Positions 24,063 through 36,408 of a DNA stretch of 64,000 nucleotides are shown here, one piece after another (position 1 is the first letter of the stretch; each line of letters starts with the position of its first letter). The DNA comes from Erodium maritimum. Lineage: Eukaryota > Streptophyta > Magnoliopsida > Geraniales > Geraniaceae. Position numbers and translations under genes: made by a program. The notes beneath the pieces are model-generated. The model saw only the letters and a list, made by a program, of their open reading frames with translations, ran no database searches and had not been told where the DNA came from. The stretch is taken from the NCBI GenBank assembly GCA_963921825.1, contig OY997596.1, positions 7,259,001 to 7,323,000 on the forward strand, given 5' to 3'.

Positions 24063-24881
24063 TCAGGGGTCGGATGGGTCGGTGTACTTCGCGCGAATCT
24101 CGTCCTCGCGTTCCCAAGTCGACTCGGCCTCGTGGCGTCGCCACAACACCAGTTCTAAGCGAATAATCTTCCTGCACAGGACCTGCTCTCGTGGATCCCT
24201 TTCCCACATCGGTTTCTCCTTATACGGGACATCACCCGTTACCTCGACATCTGCCCACTCCTTGACGTACTCAAAACCTCGAAAGGCCCGATACACCGCG
24301 GGGCTAACCCGCCTCCGCCGCGGTTGAAACGCATTAGTCCGTCCTTCGGACTCACCTCCAGGAATACACGACCACAGATTGCTGACTCGAGTGGTCGGCG
24401 CCGTCAGTCGACATAACTCCTGCTGACTCTGCGTGGTCTTCAACCGCTCACGTTTCGGAACGACCGACTCAGCTGTCTCTCGGTCCAATTCTAGACCCAC
24501 TGAACCCTTATTCCTTACTTCTGCCCAGCACACGGGCGATCGACCTGGCCTACCATACAACGCTCCGAACGGTGCCATCATGATACTAGCCTGAAAGTTG
24601 TTGTTGTAGGAGAACTCGACTAACCATTCACGAAACCCATCGTGACGTGCCCCATTTCCACCATGCAACCTGCAGTGGTTGTAGTAAACCAGCGGGACGC
24701 TGTTGCTCGGCTCTCACCTGCCGATGAGTGAGGCACCGCGGTACCAAATCCGCGACCGCTCTCCGCATCCCGCTCCACTGGACATGCCACCTGATGTCGC
24801 GTTCCTCTTAGTGCCATTCACGTGCACTGTTAGACGCGAATGCTGCGACTCTCGCAGCTCGTCGCCTCCGCCGTCACGTGG
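24063..24881 (-). pseudogene. Integrase remnant and chromodomain, body 2
   Basis: The 201-codon open stretch 24063-24668 translates to the same protein as in body 1, including ALYGRPGRSPVCW and the chromodomain tail. The same catalytic-core deletion is present. Confidence 0.8.
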
Positions 24882-24960
24882 TATGTACAAACCTCTACGA
24901 TACCGCAACTCCCAAATAGTACAACGATCCCAGCCCTCGGCGTCAGTACCGCCGGCAACT

Positions 24961-26111
24961 ATCTCCCGGATCCTTGTCGTCCACAAAAACACCACCACGA
25001 ATTGATTTTAAAAAAAAACAGCCAGAATGTACTGTTCATCAGATCCCTGAACGCTGTAGGTGCGTTCGGCAGTTCAAGTCATCACCCAGAACTCGTAAAG
25101 CTCGTAGGACGTCCGGAATGCAGTCCTTGCGACGTCCCCCTCTCGGACTCGCAACTGGTAGTATCCGGATCGTAGGTCGATCTTCGAGAGATACGTCGAC
25201 CCTCTCAACTGGTCGAACCAGTCGTCGATTTTTCGACATCGGGCGTCATGTAACCCGGTTCAGTTTCTGTTAGTCCATGCACATCCGAAGCTCTCCACTC
25301 TTCTTCTTCACGAAGAGTGCTGACGCTCCCCACGGCGATGTGCTCGGACTAATAAACCCTTTCTTCCGAAGTTCCTCGAGCTGACTCTTCAGCTCAGTCA
25401 ACTCGGCTGGCGCGAACCTGTAAGGCGCCATTGATAACGCTGCCGTTCCCGGTACCAGGTCAATCCTGAACTCCACCTCACGAACTGGTGGCAACCCGCT
25501 CAATTCCTTAGGAGAGACCTCGGGAAACCCCCGTACCCTTCGCGGTAACTCTCGGCTCTGCCCGGCCGACACTTCCTCCACTGCGGACCATGCCGACAGG
25601 AGAACCCCTCCACTACTACTCATTACATACGACACCTTCGTGTTGCCTACTGACACTGTCACTCGTCGCCTATAGTAGTCGATACGGGCTCGGTACTTCG
25701 CCAGCCAATCCATTCCCAAGTTTACGTCAAAGGTTGTCACTTCGTAAGTATCCTTCCCACGGATACACGCACAAGTTCAATCGCTGTCGATCCTCATGGA
25801 TCCTCGCAGTCTCTCTGAGACCTCGCTCCACTGACGCCGTCGTGCCTACCAACTCTGAACATACCCGACCCTCGGGGTGAGGACTCGATCCAGCATCAGG
25901 GCTCTTGAGCCCTCTCTCGAACCTCCTGTGTCGGTTCGCTCCTCTAATTCTGCAGGCACGACATACCCTAATCAACACCACACCACCACCAACTAGCGTG
26001 TCCAGACGCAGGGGTGGACTCAACGGCTCTAAACTCAGCCTCGACCTTTCCGCACAACTCGATGATACAAACGAGTGTGACGTCCCGGCATCCAACAGAA
26101 ATGACGCTCAA
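24961..26111 (-). pseudogene. Protease and reverse transcriptase remnant, body 2
   Basis: Open frames 25270-25740 and 25727-26095 give the same peptides as body 1 (LDAGTSHSF, FDVNLGMDWL, VEFRIDLVPGTA), with the same breaks. Confidence 0.82.
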
Positions 26112-27602
26112 AGTAGAGACCGAAAACCACTCCATTAGTCACTCTGGTAAATTCTAGCATCAACCCTCACCCGGTCCTCTATGCATTTACTTATAACTTT
26201 CCGCAACCAAACCAGTGTTCGCTACTCATCCCTTGCGGGAAAGTAGTAAAGGGGATGAGCGTTATGCTCACCTCCACGGACACCCGTTCGATTATGGCAT
26301 ACTAGTAACGCACCAAGGACTTACCAATCTAACCCGGGCAAACCACTACCTCAAAACCTAATGCCAACCGTCACACTGCTCAAGTCATTAACACCTCAGA
26401 TGCTCTCTCACGTAAGATAAACCTCGAAACGGGGATTATGTTCTCAATTCAGCGACTACTGTTGCTTACAGCCTCAATACCCCAATTACCCGATCCGTAG
26501 AGAAATTCCAACGGGGATCCTACTTTCATCTCAGCAACCCACTATTGCTCACACCCTTGATACCCTAGTTACTCGATCATGTAGGGAACCTCAAACAACC
26601 CACTCACGTGAAGGAAAACCCCAACCACCCGTTCACGCAAGGGAAAACTCGAATAACCCGTTCACACAAGGGGAAACCTAGTTCGTATGGCGTCACAGCG
26701 CACCAACCCTAACCTCTACCTGGCGAGACTCTCACACTGAGACGCTGTATTACTACCGTAGGTCATCAATGAGTCTCGAACCCAAGACCTCATCCTTTAA
26801 CACCGAGCTTACGGCCTCTACAACCCACAACCGTGAACATCGCCACGCAAAGCCAACACTCAAAATTGCACAAACAAGACGGTGAGAAGGACAGGGGTCA
26901 CGGACCCGTGACAGACCCCGTCACGGTTGGGATCACGGTGCCGTGACAAAAACCTAAAATTCGCCAAAATGTTCTGGTCCGTCACGGATCTGTGACAGGA
27001 TCCGTGATGCTCACGCAGACCTATTTTCCAAACTCGGTTCCACTCGAATCTTAACCCGTTTTAACCTTAAAATTGGCCTTACACGACACACACGCTTGAC
27101 CACCAAAACAGCAAACACACGCGCCACGACTCGCAGACAAATCAAGTCATTCAACCTCAACCAAAACACAAGCCGACACGGTCAAACAACAACACAACAG
27201 CACTCGCCCACCGGGCCAACCAAAATCAAAACCCGCCCACAGGGCCAATCAAATTTTAAAAAATTTCTCCACTTCATTAAAAACCTCAATTCTTGACATG
27301 AGGTAGTTACAACCCGGTCCAGGCGTCCCCGAACTACATTGTACCCACTTGACATCAACACCGTCACGCTCGACTACAGGGGCGCCCCTGAGTCGAGTCG
27401 CGAAAGTTTAAAAACATTTCACGCAGCCACACACAAACACTGTGCCAGTAACCCCGTACTGCACAAGCACATAACAAAAACAGGACTCTAGTCCTAACGG
27501 GTCTACACACGAGTTCCGACTTGCGTACCCAACGCACGACGGGACTCTACTGACTCGACTCTCCCACCTAATTGACGTGCAGTCCGAGGTGTGAAACCTC
27601 GT
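26112..27602 (-). other. Leader/gag position of body 2, no gag recognised
   Basis: Repeats the body 1 leader at +7021: LTR-like segment near 26238-26311 and CACGG palindromes at about 26897-26996. Confidence 0.6.
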
Positions 27603-27614
27603 GCTCTGATACCA
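27603..27614 (-). other. Primer binding site of body 2
   Basis: TGGTATCAGAGC on the minus strand, three bases from the end of LTR3. Confidence 0.9.
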
Positions 27615-27617
27615 AGC

Positions 27618-30600
27618 TGTCACGCCCCAATTTCAGCGAACCGAAACTAGGGACGCGAACGTTTAAAAAGTTACAATACTGAAACCTGTTCTCGTTAAAT
27701 CACTTAAAAGTCAGTTTAGTTCCACAAAAGAATATTATTTACATCTCAAAATAAAATTAGTCACACACTTGGACAAAAAGGCTAGGTACACGTCACTAGA
27801 CTCAAGACTCCCGGAACCCGTTTCAAGCTCTTCAAGCTTCAGAAGCTCACCTAATCCAGCCTGCGAACGGTACCTGTAGGAAAAGAAGCTAGGGGTGAGC
27901 GTTCGCTCACCACCACGGATAACAGACTGACTACGGCATAATTAGCAGACAATGCCGGTAACACCACAACGACTCAAAAGACACACACACGACCAGTACT
28001 TTCCTCAACCGACTCAACACTCGGACACGTTATGTAGACCCCACACTACGATCGACGACCTCCTCCAAGACACGACTGACCACACAATACCAAACAAGAT
28101 CACAAAGGATCGCAAACCGGCTGCTCAGTAACCAATCTCTGTCTCTCGCCATTTACCGATCATAGACGTGGTCAGGCGGTCGACCTGTCGCGCAACTTCC
28201 CCCGATCCCAGTCGGGAGGCTAACCCACAACCTCTCCGCTTCACCCGATCCCAGTCGGGTGGTTAGCCACACCCGCGCGTCCTTCCCCCGATCCCAGTCG
28301 GGGAGCTAGCCCACAACCCCTCCGCTTCTCCCGATCCCAGTCGGGAGGCTAGCTACACCACACAACCTCCACCAGTATCAAGTAACCAATCACAATCACA
28401 AACAAGTTCAAACAGACAGTAACGACACCGGTGACAACTCCACAGGCACTCAAGGCCAACAAAACACCGACAACCAAACACAGGTTCAACAACCCTACGG
28501 GCCCTCATGGCCACCCAAGACACCAATGGTAAAGTACGGGTTCACAACCCCACGAGCACTCACGGCCACCCAAAACACCGAAACGACAACACGGGCTCTC
28601 ATGGCCACCCAAGACTCAGCAATAATTAACACGGGCTCTCAAGGCCACCCAAACTCGACAATAAATAACACGGGCTCTCAAGGCCACCCAACTCAACAAT
28701 AAATAATACGGGCTCTCAAGGCCACCCAAACTCAATCAATAAATAACAGGGCTCCCAAGGCCACCCAAACTCAATCAATAAATAACACGGGCTCTCAAGG
28801 CCACCCAACTCAACAATAAAAGACACGGGCTCTCAAGGCCACCCAAACTTCAACAGTAAAAAAAACACACAACAACCTCCGGCATAATCGATGCCTACAA
28901 CAGTCCTAAGATCACTAGTTTCACAAACAACCTCCGGGCATGGTCATATGCCTCCAGTACTCCTAATATCGATAAGTTCGCAATCAACCTTCGGGCATGG
29001 TCATATGCCTCCAGTAAAACAATTATCACTAAGTTCTTTGCTCCTACGACACTACTAAGTGTCACATGCATTCTCGTATTCGCTACGTTCCCGTATCATG
29101 CATTTCTAATGTTCGATAACCTAAATAACCCACGACACCCCGGTGTCACATGCAATTCTACGGTTAACTTTCCCTAGTCAGGGCCGAGATCCGGCTACTT
29201 TTCCCTACCTCGTAAACAACTCCAAAAGCGCTCCACTAAACCCGAGATGATCGCAGTCACTCGCCGAGCCTCCCTTTGCCTCGGTCCGCAGCACGATCTA
29301 AAAGAACACAGATTTAACTCACTTTTAAACTAGTACGAACATGCCGAAATTAAATAAACTCAACGCCCAAACGTAACCCCGACAATGTCGATGACGGACC
29401 CTTAAAGGCCCGATTCGCCCGACATGGCGAATCTGCCCGGGTTTTGTAAATTGCTTTCCGGGGCTCCCCTTCGATCGGAGCCGGACTCTAAATTTAACAC
29501 GAAGCCCCAAATTAATAACGGTTCCGCCGTTAAGTTAACGGCTACGATTTATCCAGTTTAAATTCGACAGTTGTCGTTTACACTCGAGCGGGATAAAAGT
29601 GGGATTTACGACGGATCGGGTTTGAGTACCCGAGCACCGAAACCAGTGCATGTTTTCGAGGCACGGTCCCAATGCACGAATCCCGAGGTCCGATTCAACG
29701 GTCCACTTTTGTTCCTTTCTAAACCCAATTAGCAGTCCATTTTAACCAGGGTTCCAGATTCGTTCAAATGCTCAAGTTTCGTTTTAAAAATCGAATGATT
29801 TTACTTCCATTTTATTTTCGAATCTGATTTCAAACTCCTTCCAATTTTTTTAAAAAAACCCTTTTCTTTTCCATTTAAAACCCTTTCCTTTCCTTTTTCT
29901 TTGAACACTGATTTTTCATTTTAGTACCTCTTTCTTTTCAAAACAATCCGCTTTTGTTTTAAAACTGATGTTAAAACCGTTTTAATCTAACTTAATTATC
30001 CAAATCTAGTCTGCAATTAATCTGATTCAAACCCAGTTTTAATTTAAATCCTTTTCATTATCTAAATCTGATTTTCGTTTTAATTTCAGTTTCCTTTTCG
30101 TTTTCTTCTTAATAAAAACGTTCCCCTAAATTTCCGAAATCGTCTTTACCAATTCCGATCAACAAAACAAACCAGGACCAGAAACGCTCGAATCAAACAA
30201 GGCACGGAACAGAAACATCGTTAAAAGGGAGAGAGAGAGCTCGGGTTTTAGACCGGCCTGCCACCGGCGAAGATGCCGGCGACCAAACCCTGTGGGTGAG
30301 AAGCTCACCGTGGACAAAGGGAAACGACGGGGTGGTGGAGCACGGCGGAGTACGGCGGGGATCCGCCTCGGATCCGGACGAAGACGGGCTGTTCCGTCCC
30401 GGATCTGTGCCCGCGTCGGCGAGTCCGTCTCGGCTCGGCCGTGCACGGCGACGGCGGGACTCAGGGACGCTCGGGCGCGGAGGGGCAAAGGGAGCTCGAA
30501 GACGATACTGACGGCGGCAACCGTGAGGGGAGAGGAGACGGTCGGGGATGACGCCGGCGATGGCGGGCTTGGACGGAAACGGGGAAGGAAGGAGAGATCG

Positions 30601-30880
30601 GATGGAGGGAGGTGTGGCGGCCGTGTGGTGGTGAGGAGAGAGGGAGGCGCGGTGGTGCGCGAAGAGAGAGAAGGAGAGAGGTGAGGATCGAGAGGTCGGG
30701 GAGTGCGAAGCAGAAGAGGGAGAGGGTCGGCTGTGAGGGGAAGATGGGTGTGAAGTGATGAGAAACCCTAGCTTTTGGCCTTAAGTAGCTTGGGCTACTT
30801 GCCATTTGGGCCTCAGGCAGAAAAGGGCTGGGCTGGTTTGGCTGGGTCCGTCCGGGCCTGGCCTGACTTGCCCATTCCGC

Positions 30881-30921
<41 letters not shown>

Positions 30922-31048
30922 TACACGACTAAAGAATTAAAACGACTTTCAGCCTCGCCTTTACCCGAACCGATTTAGATTTCAACCTCGACGTTCCGAA
31001 CGATTAAAAATTAATTAAATTAACCTTTTTACCGAAGCGGTCTTCACA
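27618..31048 (-). repeat. LTR3 (5' LTR of the array), 3431 bp
   Basis: The longest LTR because of a TA run at about 30884-30918 where LTR1 and LTR2 have TTTATTTATTTATT. Other private changes near that end are a four-G run at about 30700, GAAGATGGG for GAAGAGGGG, GACTTG for GACTGG, and CCGCTT for CCACTT. A one-base loss splits the Pro/Ser-rich ORF that is open in LTR1 and LTR2. Confidence 0.92.
30884..30918. repeat. TA microsatellite in LTR3
   Basis: About 17 TA dinucleotides in the presumed U3 of the 5'-most LTR, absent from LTR1 and LTR2. Confidence 0.9.
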
Positions 31049-31053
31049 GAGTC
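31049..31053. repeat. Right target-site duplication GAGTC
   Basis: Directly follows the CA end of LTR3 and matches 13571-13575. No GAGTC flanks the internal LTRs. Confidence 0.9.
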
Positions 31054-31063
31054 CCAGATCGAA

Positions 31064-31453
31064 AGTGTGTCAATTAATTGACCCATTGATATACATCTTG
31101 ATGCCTCCACCCATCAGTTCGAGCTTTTGGGTTGGATAGGCTTTAACATCCTTGAATCGATCGTTCTCGTTTTCGGAGTGATTCGAGCTCGTCGGTTGGA
31201 GGTATTGGCTGTCGGCGATGGTTAAGACTTTTTTGTCTTCTTAGAAGTCAATCAGATGAGTGTGTGGATTAATTGACCCATTGATATACATCTTGATGCC
31301 TCCACCCATCAGTTCGAGCTTTTGGGTTGGATAGGCTTTAACATCCTTGAATCGATCGTTCTCGTTTTCGGAGTGATTCGAGCTCGTCGGTTGGAGGTAT
31401 TGGCCGTCGGCGATGGTTAAGACTTTTTTGTCTTCTTAGAAGTCAATCAGATG
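31064..31453. repeat. Two-copy tandem repeat, 195-bp unit
   Basis: Units 31064-31258 and 31259-31453 are nearly identical (for example GGCTGTCGG against GGCCGTCGG). The phrase CACCCATCAGTTCGAGCTTT and the preceding GTGTGAGTCCCAGATCG look like old interspersed-repeat sequence, so the chromovirus probably landed inside another element. Confidence 0.85.
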
Positions 31454-33310
31454 AGGGTGTGGGGAAAAGGGAGTTCCGTAGAGTTTTCATCGGGTCTGTT
31501 CCCGTTTTGGGTTCAGGGAGTTGTTCAGCTCCAACAAGGGTAGAGTTAAGTTTTTACGGTTTGTTGGCTTTGCTGTTAGAAGTCATCTCTCTCTTTGTGC
31601 TTCAAATTGGTTAAATCTGGATGTTTGTAGATCATTTTATTTTTCTTATTTTGCGCTTCATGATTGTTAAATTTGGATATTATACCTCGTTTTTATGTAT
31701 GTTGGCTTCCTGCGTGAAGCGCGATGGTTTCTAGTTTTGGTTCAATTTGGCTCTGCATGTGTTGTATTTTTGATGGATTGTTTCTTTTTCTGGGTTGTAA
31801 TTTCTTGGTGGGTTCTTTCGTTTCGGTTGTGCCCTAAAAAAATTACGTACATCTCGAGATTTTGATGGTCGGTAGTCAAACTTCTTAGACTGCTTTTTTT
31901 CCTTGTGAGGTTTTATTTAACATATGCTCGAATGCTACACCAAAAGAACTACACATGTTATCACAATTAGTCTAGTTGGTCAGAATGAGTAACTTTGGTC
32001 ATAAAAATTGGTGTTTAAATTTTTGGGGACTCCGAAAGGTAAAATCCTATCATCTATAACCTTTCATTTCAATTCTTAACCGACAACTTTTCAGATCCTG
32101 ATACTTCTTGACGTGTTTTCACGTTAGTTTCTAAAAAAAATTGTCTTTTACATTTAGGACTAACAAATTTTAAAGTCTCAGATCATACGTTATGATTTTA
32201 AAAACCAAAGGTCAAAAATATTTAGGAACTAAAATATCCCCGAAAGATTGTTGAACAAGGAAAAAAACTATAGAGATCATGGGTTATTACCCTTATTCTT
32301 TGCTAATGATTAATATCGAGTTTTAAGTTCTGACAATCAATCAAAAAAATGAATGGTTCATAATCATAGATTTAACCAGAACAAAACAATTCAGAGACTA
32401 TATTGAAATATTTCAGTCATTGTGTGTAGTGCGATATGCACCGTCACATTTTTGTTTAAAGTGCTATATTTTTAATGCAGACCTACGTAGGGTTTCAATT
32501 TGTAGTTAAGAAGATAAGGTTTAGTGAGTTGAAGTCAACAATCATGGAAATAAACTTAATTGTCCAGCCTGTATCTGTATGTAGTGATTTGTCTCTCATT
32601 TCTTGTTTTGTTTTATATTTGAATGATCAATAAGGAAGCAAAACATATTCAAACAACCTACAATCTTCGATCTTGTTCTGGTTTTGGTCAATGTTGTAGG
32701 CTTTAATTCCATTTATGGACAGGTTTACCCAGTAGAGAAAAGCTTGATTTCCTCCACCTTTTATGTTGACTTACTTCCACAATTTAGCAAATCATGGTTC
32801 CTTGTGGTGTTATCAAAGGCAGTTCAATAATCATGTCAAGTTTAAGTTGTAGGTAGGGATAATAGTAAAAAAATAATAAGGGGTAAATGTCAAAAATTAC
32901 TCCTATGTATTGGTCACGTGCGGAAAAGTAATATAAAAAATTTAAAATGATCAATACGATACATTATCTTTTGTTCACGACCCTCTGCAAAAAAAATAGA
33001 CGGAATGAGTCGGTTAATAAAGGGTGCATTAACGATTTTTTGCCCTTAATCATTTGAACCATGTGAATTTTAAATGAGATATTGTCATTCTGTCATCATT
33101 TAATAAAAAATGAAATTTAGAAAACAATTTTTAAAAAATATATTTTTTTTTACGAAAGTTGTAAAACTAATTTTTACAAAAAAAAATAAAGAAATAAAAA
33201 ATATTTTTATGAATAAATGAAAAAATATTAAATTTTAAGAAAATAAATATGAACTACCTAAGAAATTAGTAAATTATTAAAAAAAAATTAACAATAGGTC
33301 AACATTGTTT
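31454..33310. other. No gene recognised
   Basis: AT-rich sequence with short ORFs. Around 32,880-33,060 there is a GGGTAAATGTCAAAAATTAC phrase like a MITE end, but I found no partner arm. Confidence 0.4.
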
Positions 33311-33814
33311 GCCCAAACAGTTCGACGCTTCGCTCAAATGATTAAGTTTAAGGTAAACGGCCACGAATACACATCCCCTTATTACTTGAAAGATAAAATT
33401 TATCCTCTTTGGGCTGCATTTATGTAAACAATATCAGCTACACAAACGGCAAAGCAACGGTGTTTTGCTACAAACCAAGAGGAGGCGAGAAAGGATATCG
33501 GACGAGCATTTGGAGTTTTGCAGGCTCGTTTTCATATCATCTCTCGTCCGAGCCGAATATGGGATAGAAACTCACTTGTAGTGATCATGACAACTTGTAT
33601 TATTCTCCACAATATGATCGTTGAGGATCAACGGCGTCCATACCCCACTGATTCGTTTGCATATATTGGTGTCCCGGTCGCACCAACCCGACAAGGACCA
33701 CCACCAGCGGTGAACATCATAGGTATCTCGGCCCAAAGAACCAGGATCCGAGATCCAGAAGTTCATCATTGTCTCCATGCGACCTCATCGGTCAAATTTG
33801 GGTTTAATATGTAG
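33311..33814 (+). pseudogene. PIF/Harbinger-type transposase C-terminal fragment
   Basis: Translation from about 33353 gives VNGHEYTSPYYLKDKIYPLW. It has an in-frame TAA near 33430, then continues QEEARKDIGRAFGVLQARFH and CIILHNMIVEDQRR. These are hallmarks of the plant DDE nuclease related to HARBI1/ALP1. Only the C-terminal third or so is present, with no catalytic Asp residues N-terminal to it and no recognisable terminal inverted repeats. It could also be a retro-copied ALP1-like gene fragment. Non-functional because of the stop and truncation. Confidence 0.72.
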
Positions 33815-34887
33815 ATGACGAGCACAATTAGAGTAATATAATCTAACAATTTGTATTTCATATTTGGAATAAATAAAAATAGTAGTTAGTTTTGGGGTTG
33901 TTTTGTAATTATTAAAAAAATGCAAAACAGTCAAACAACCAGCTCCTACCACTAGTTGTCGATTACTACTGTAGAGCTAGTGGTTTGAAAGAGAGAGGAA
34001 GTGAAAATGTGTTCCTACTACTCCTTCTTACTACTAGCTAGTTGTTTACCACTGATGATGCTCTTATGAAACAATTCCCTTGTTCTTGACTTTCGGTAAT
34101 CAGAACCAAGCTCCTCAACCCTTCTCAATTTGTATCCAAATTCAACAAGAGAAGGGTAAGATCTAGACAGAACCCATTATCGTGATGGAAAAGACGAGAG
34201 GTCTTATGGACTTTTCAAGTATTCCATCACCAATTAGCCTTCCCCTTTACCACTGTTGTTAATCTCCATAACCCATTCTTTTGCTAAACCCAATTAACCA
34301 TCATTTTGAACAATTAAACCCAAAACCTCGTCGGTGACCTTGTAGATGAATGGAAAAAAATGCTTTGATATAAAAGAATTAAAAATAAATCTGATTAATA
34401 AATAAAAGTAAAACATTATTTTGTATATAATTTAAAATCTTATGAAAAATTAATTTAAAAATAATATAAATTAAAAGAAAAGGAATTTTAAAACATTAAT
34501 TATTAAGAAATAAAAGGTTTTAAAATTAATGGCATATTATGAAAATTTGAAAGTAAATGAAGGGCATTATGGATATTTCATAATTTTTAACATATGAATA
34601 TTCAGTGGAAATATTTTCGAAATTTGACTGTTAATGAGGGGTACTATAGACTTTTTAAGGGTTTTGGACGAAAATTTAACTAAAAAAATAATGAGTAACA
34701 AATTGAAAATAATTTTTTTAGGATACTGAAAAAAAAAGGTTGGGGTATTATACTAAAAATAAAAGTTTCGCATCGTACTATTATGATGAAACTTTCCCTT
34801 AAAAAATGTCATGAACTCTTTTTCTGTTTTCCTTTGTAAAAATTTGTTTTAAAATAACGGTTTCACTTTTCAAATTTTAAATTTTAC
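33815..34887. other. AT-rich intergenic DNA with half of a Mutator-like MITE
   Basis: Positions about 34560-34770 carry TTTGACTGTTAATGAGGGGTA and TTGGGGTATTATACT, which match one arm of the 207-636 and 42550-44290 family. The partner arm is missing. The rest is unrecognised. Confidence 0.45.
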
Positions 34888-36408
34888 GCCAAATGGTTTT
34901 GGCGCTTCGCAGCTGAGAAAGACTCTCTTTGGAAGCGGGTTCTCTGCGCTAAATATGGTTGGAGTTCTTCTGAGTGGGATCTGACCTCCCTTGATAAACC
35001 AGGTTCCTCTGTTCTTTTTAACCATATTATGGTGTTATCTGACGATCCATCTTTCAGGAACCTCTTTGGGAATCAAAGCCTACACTGGAGGTTAGGTTGT
35101 GGTGACCGTATTCGGTTTTGGCAGGACCCTTGGTTGGGGCCGGTGGCTCTTAGGTTCCGTTACCCTCGGCTTTACCTCATTTACCCGGGGAAATAGTTGA
35201 GTATCAGTGAAATGTGGCGCAATAACACTTGGGACATTGTCTATCGCCGGGAATTTTGTTTCTCTTACGAATGAGAAGCATCATCCTCTTTAATGGAGCT
35301 TTTTAGCTCGGTCTGTGTTAGATGTGATGAACCTGATAAGGTTATTTGGTCTCAAAGGGAAGCGGGTTTCTCTACTGCTGTTGCTTTTTCACTACTCATT
35401 GATTCTGATCCTGCACCTGTTTCTTGGGCTGGTTTTCTTTGGGTTAAGAACCTGCCACCCAAGTACAGCTCTTTGGTTTGGTTAATGGCTCATGATGTCG
35501 TTCCAACCAAGACTTTCTTGGAGGAACGTGGGCTCCATATCTCTTTGCAGGACATGTTGTGCAGTTTTTGCACTAGAGTTTTCGAGGACCCCTCACACCT
35601 TTTTCTCCATTGTTCTTTTTCTTGGAAAATTTGGTGTAAGGTGTATTCTTGGTGGTCTATTATATGGGTTATGCCTGCTGATTGTGTTTCTCTGTTGTCA
35701 GTTTGGAGAGGCTTGGGCAGAAGGCACTGGTGGAGATTATGGATCAAAGTAGCTTATCTCTGTTTCTGGCATATTTGGCTCCAGCGCAACTCTGCTGTTT
35801 TTAGACAGCAGTTGGAACCTTTTGATTCTGTCTTCGCCAAGATTCAGCTTCATAGTTATAGTATCTGCAAAATGTCGGGGGATTTATTGGAGGGGTCTAG
35901 CTTGTCCACCTGGCTAGCCTCCCCTCAGAGCTGCCTTGTTTCTCCTCGAGGGAGGATGTCTATTCTTTGAGGACTGGTGCTTTATTGTTCGGCCTTGGCA
36001 GAGTTGTTGTTGCCTTTTGTTCTTCTATTTCTCGGCTTTTTGTTGTTCTGGTTGACAGGGATTATAGGATTTGTCATCCTTTTCAGGTTTCGCCTGTTTC
36101 TCACTGAGGTCCGGCGAGTGCTCATCCGGGGGAATGTTAAGGGTCGATCTACTCTAGGAGTGGAGGGGCACGGATTACTTAGTCTCCCTGAGACCAGAGG
36201 ATCCACCTGTTCACCCTGAGGCATTGTTCGTTGGTCTCGGTGAGACGCCTGAATGGTTTTGATCATTGCTGTAGTCTCTGTTTTTTCTGTCGTATTGTCT
36301 ATTGGTTGTTTTTGTCTTTGGGAGGTTATTTGGGAACTTTTTCCCCTCAGCTTTGTAATCTATTATTCCAAAGCTATTGAATAAAACCATCATTTATCAA
36401 AAAAAAAA
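34888..36408 (+). mobile_element. 5'-truncated L1-type LINE with poly(A) tail
   Basis: The translated region 34891-35195 reads KWFWRFAAEKDSLWKRV and LHWRLGCGDRIRFWQDPW. A stop and frame shift follow, then the 225-codon frame 35293-35970 with WLMAHDVVPTKTFLEERG and the zinc-binding zf-RVT motif CSFC...HLFLHC. These form the extreme C-terminus of a plant LINE ORF2; the reverse transcriptase core is missing. A 3' UTR of about 430 bp ends in ten A residues (36399-36408). No convincing target-site duplication was found. Confidence 0.82.

Larger units (their letters stand above)
24013..27617 (-). mobile_element. Internal body 2 of chromovirus, 3605 bp, coding-defective
   Basis: Same length, same ORF set and same domain losses as body 1. 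C at 27320, where body 1 has T. Confidence 0.9.
13576..31048 (-). mobile_element. Tandem chromovirus array: LTR-body-LTR-body-LTR
   Basis: Three long LTRs alternate with two identical-length bodies at a constant period of 7021 bp. Every LTR begins TGTCACGC and ends GGTCTTCACA on the plus strand. The whole 17,473-bp block, not each unit, is bounded by one 5-bp repeat GAGTC (13571-13575 and 31049-31053). The tRNA primer site lies left of LTR2 and LTR3, and the polypurine tract lies right of LTR1 and LTR2, so the element reads on the minus strand. Protease, reverse transcriptase, integrase and chromodomain remnants show Ty3/gypsy, chromovirus branch. The very long LTRs and the conserved stem next to the polypurine tract suggest the Tekay/Del clade (inference). 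Confidence 0.93.

Noticed and set aside
13576-31048. Assembly error as the sole explanation of the 7021-bp repeats
   Set aside because: The three LTRs and two bodies differ at specific sites in a pattern that fits crossing-over, and LTR3 has a private TA expansion. A collapsed or duplicated contig would give identical copies. Long reads are still the decisive test.
31454-31900. A gene leader downstream of the array
   Set aside because: Leader-like composition but no ORF or splice-linked exon could be found.
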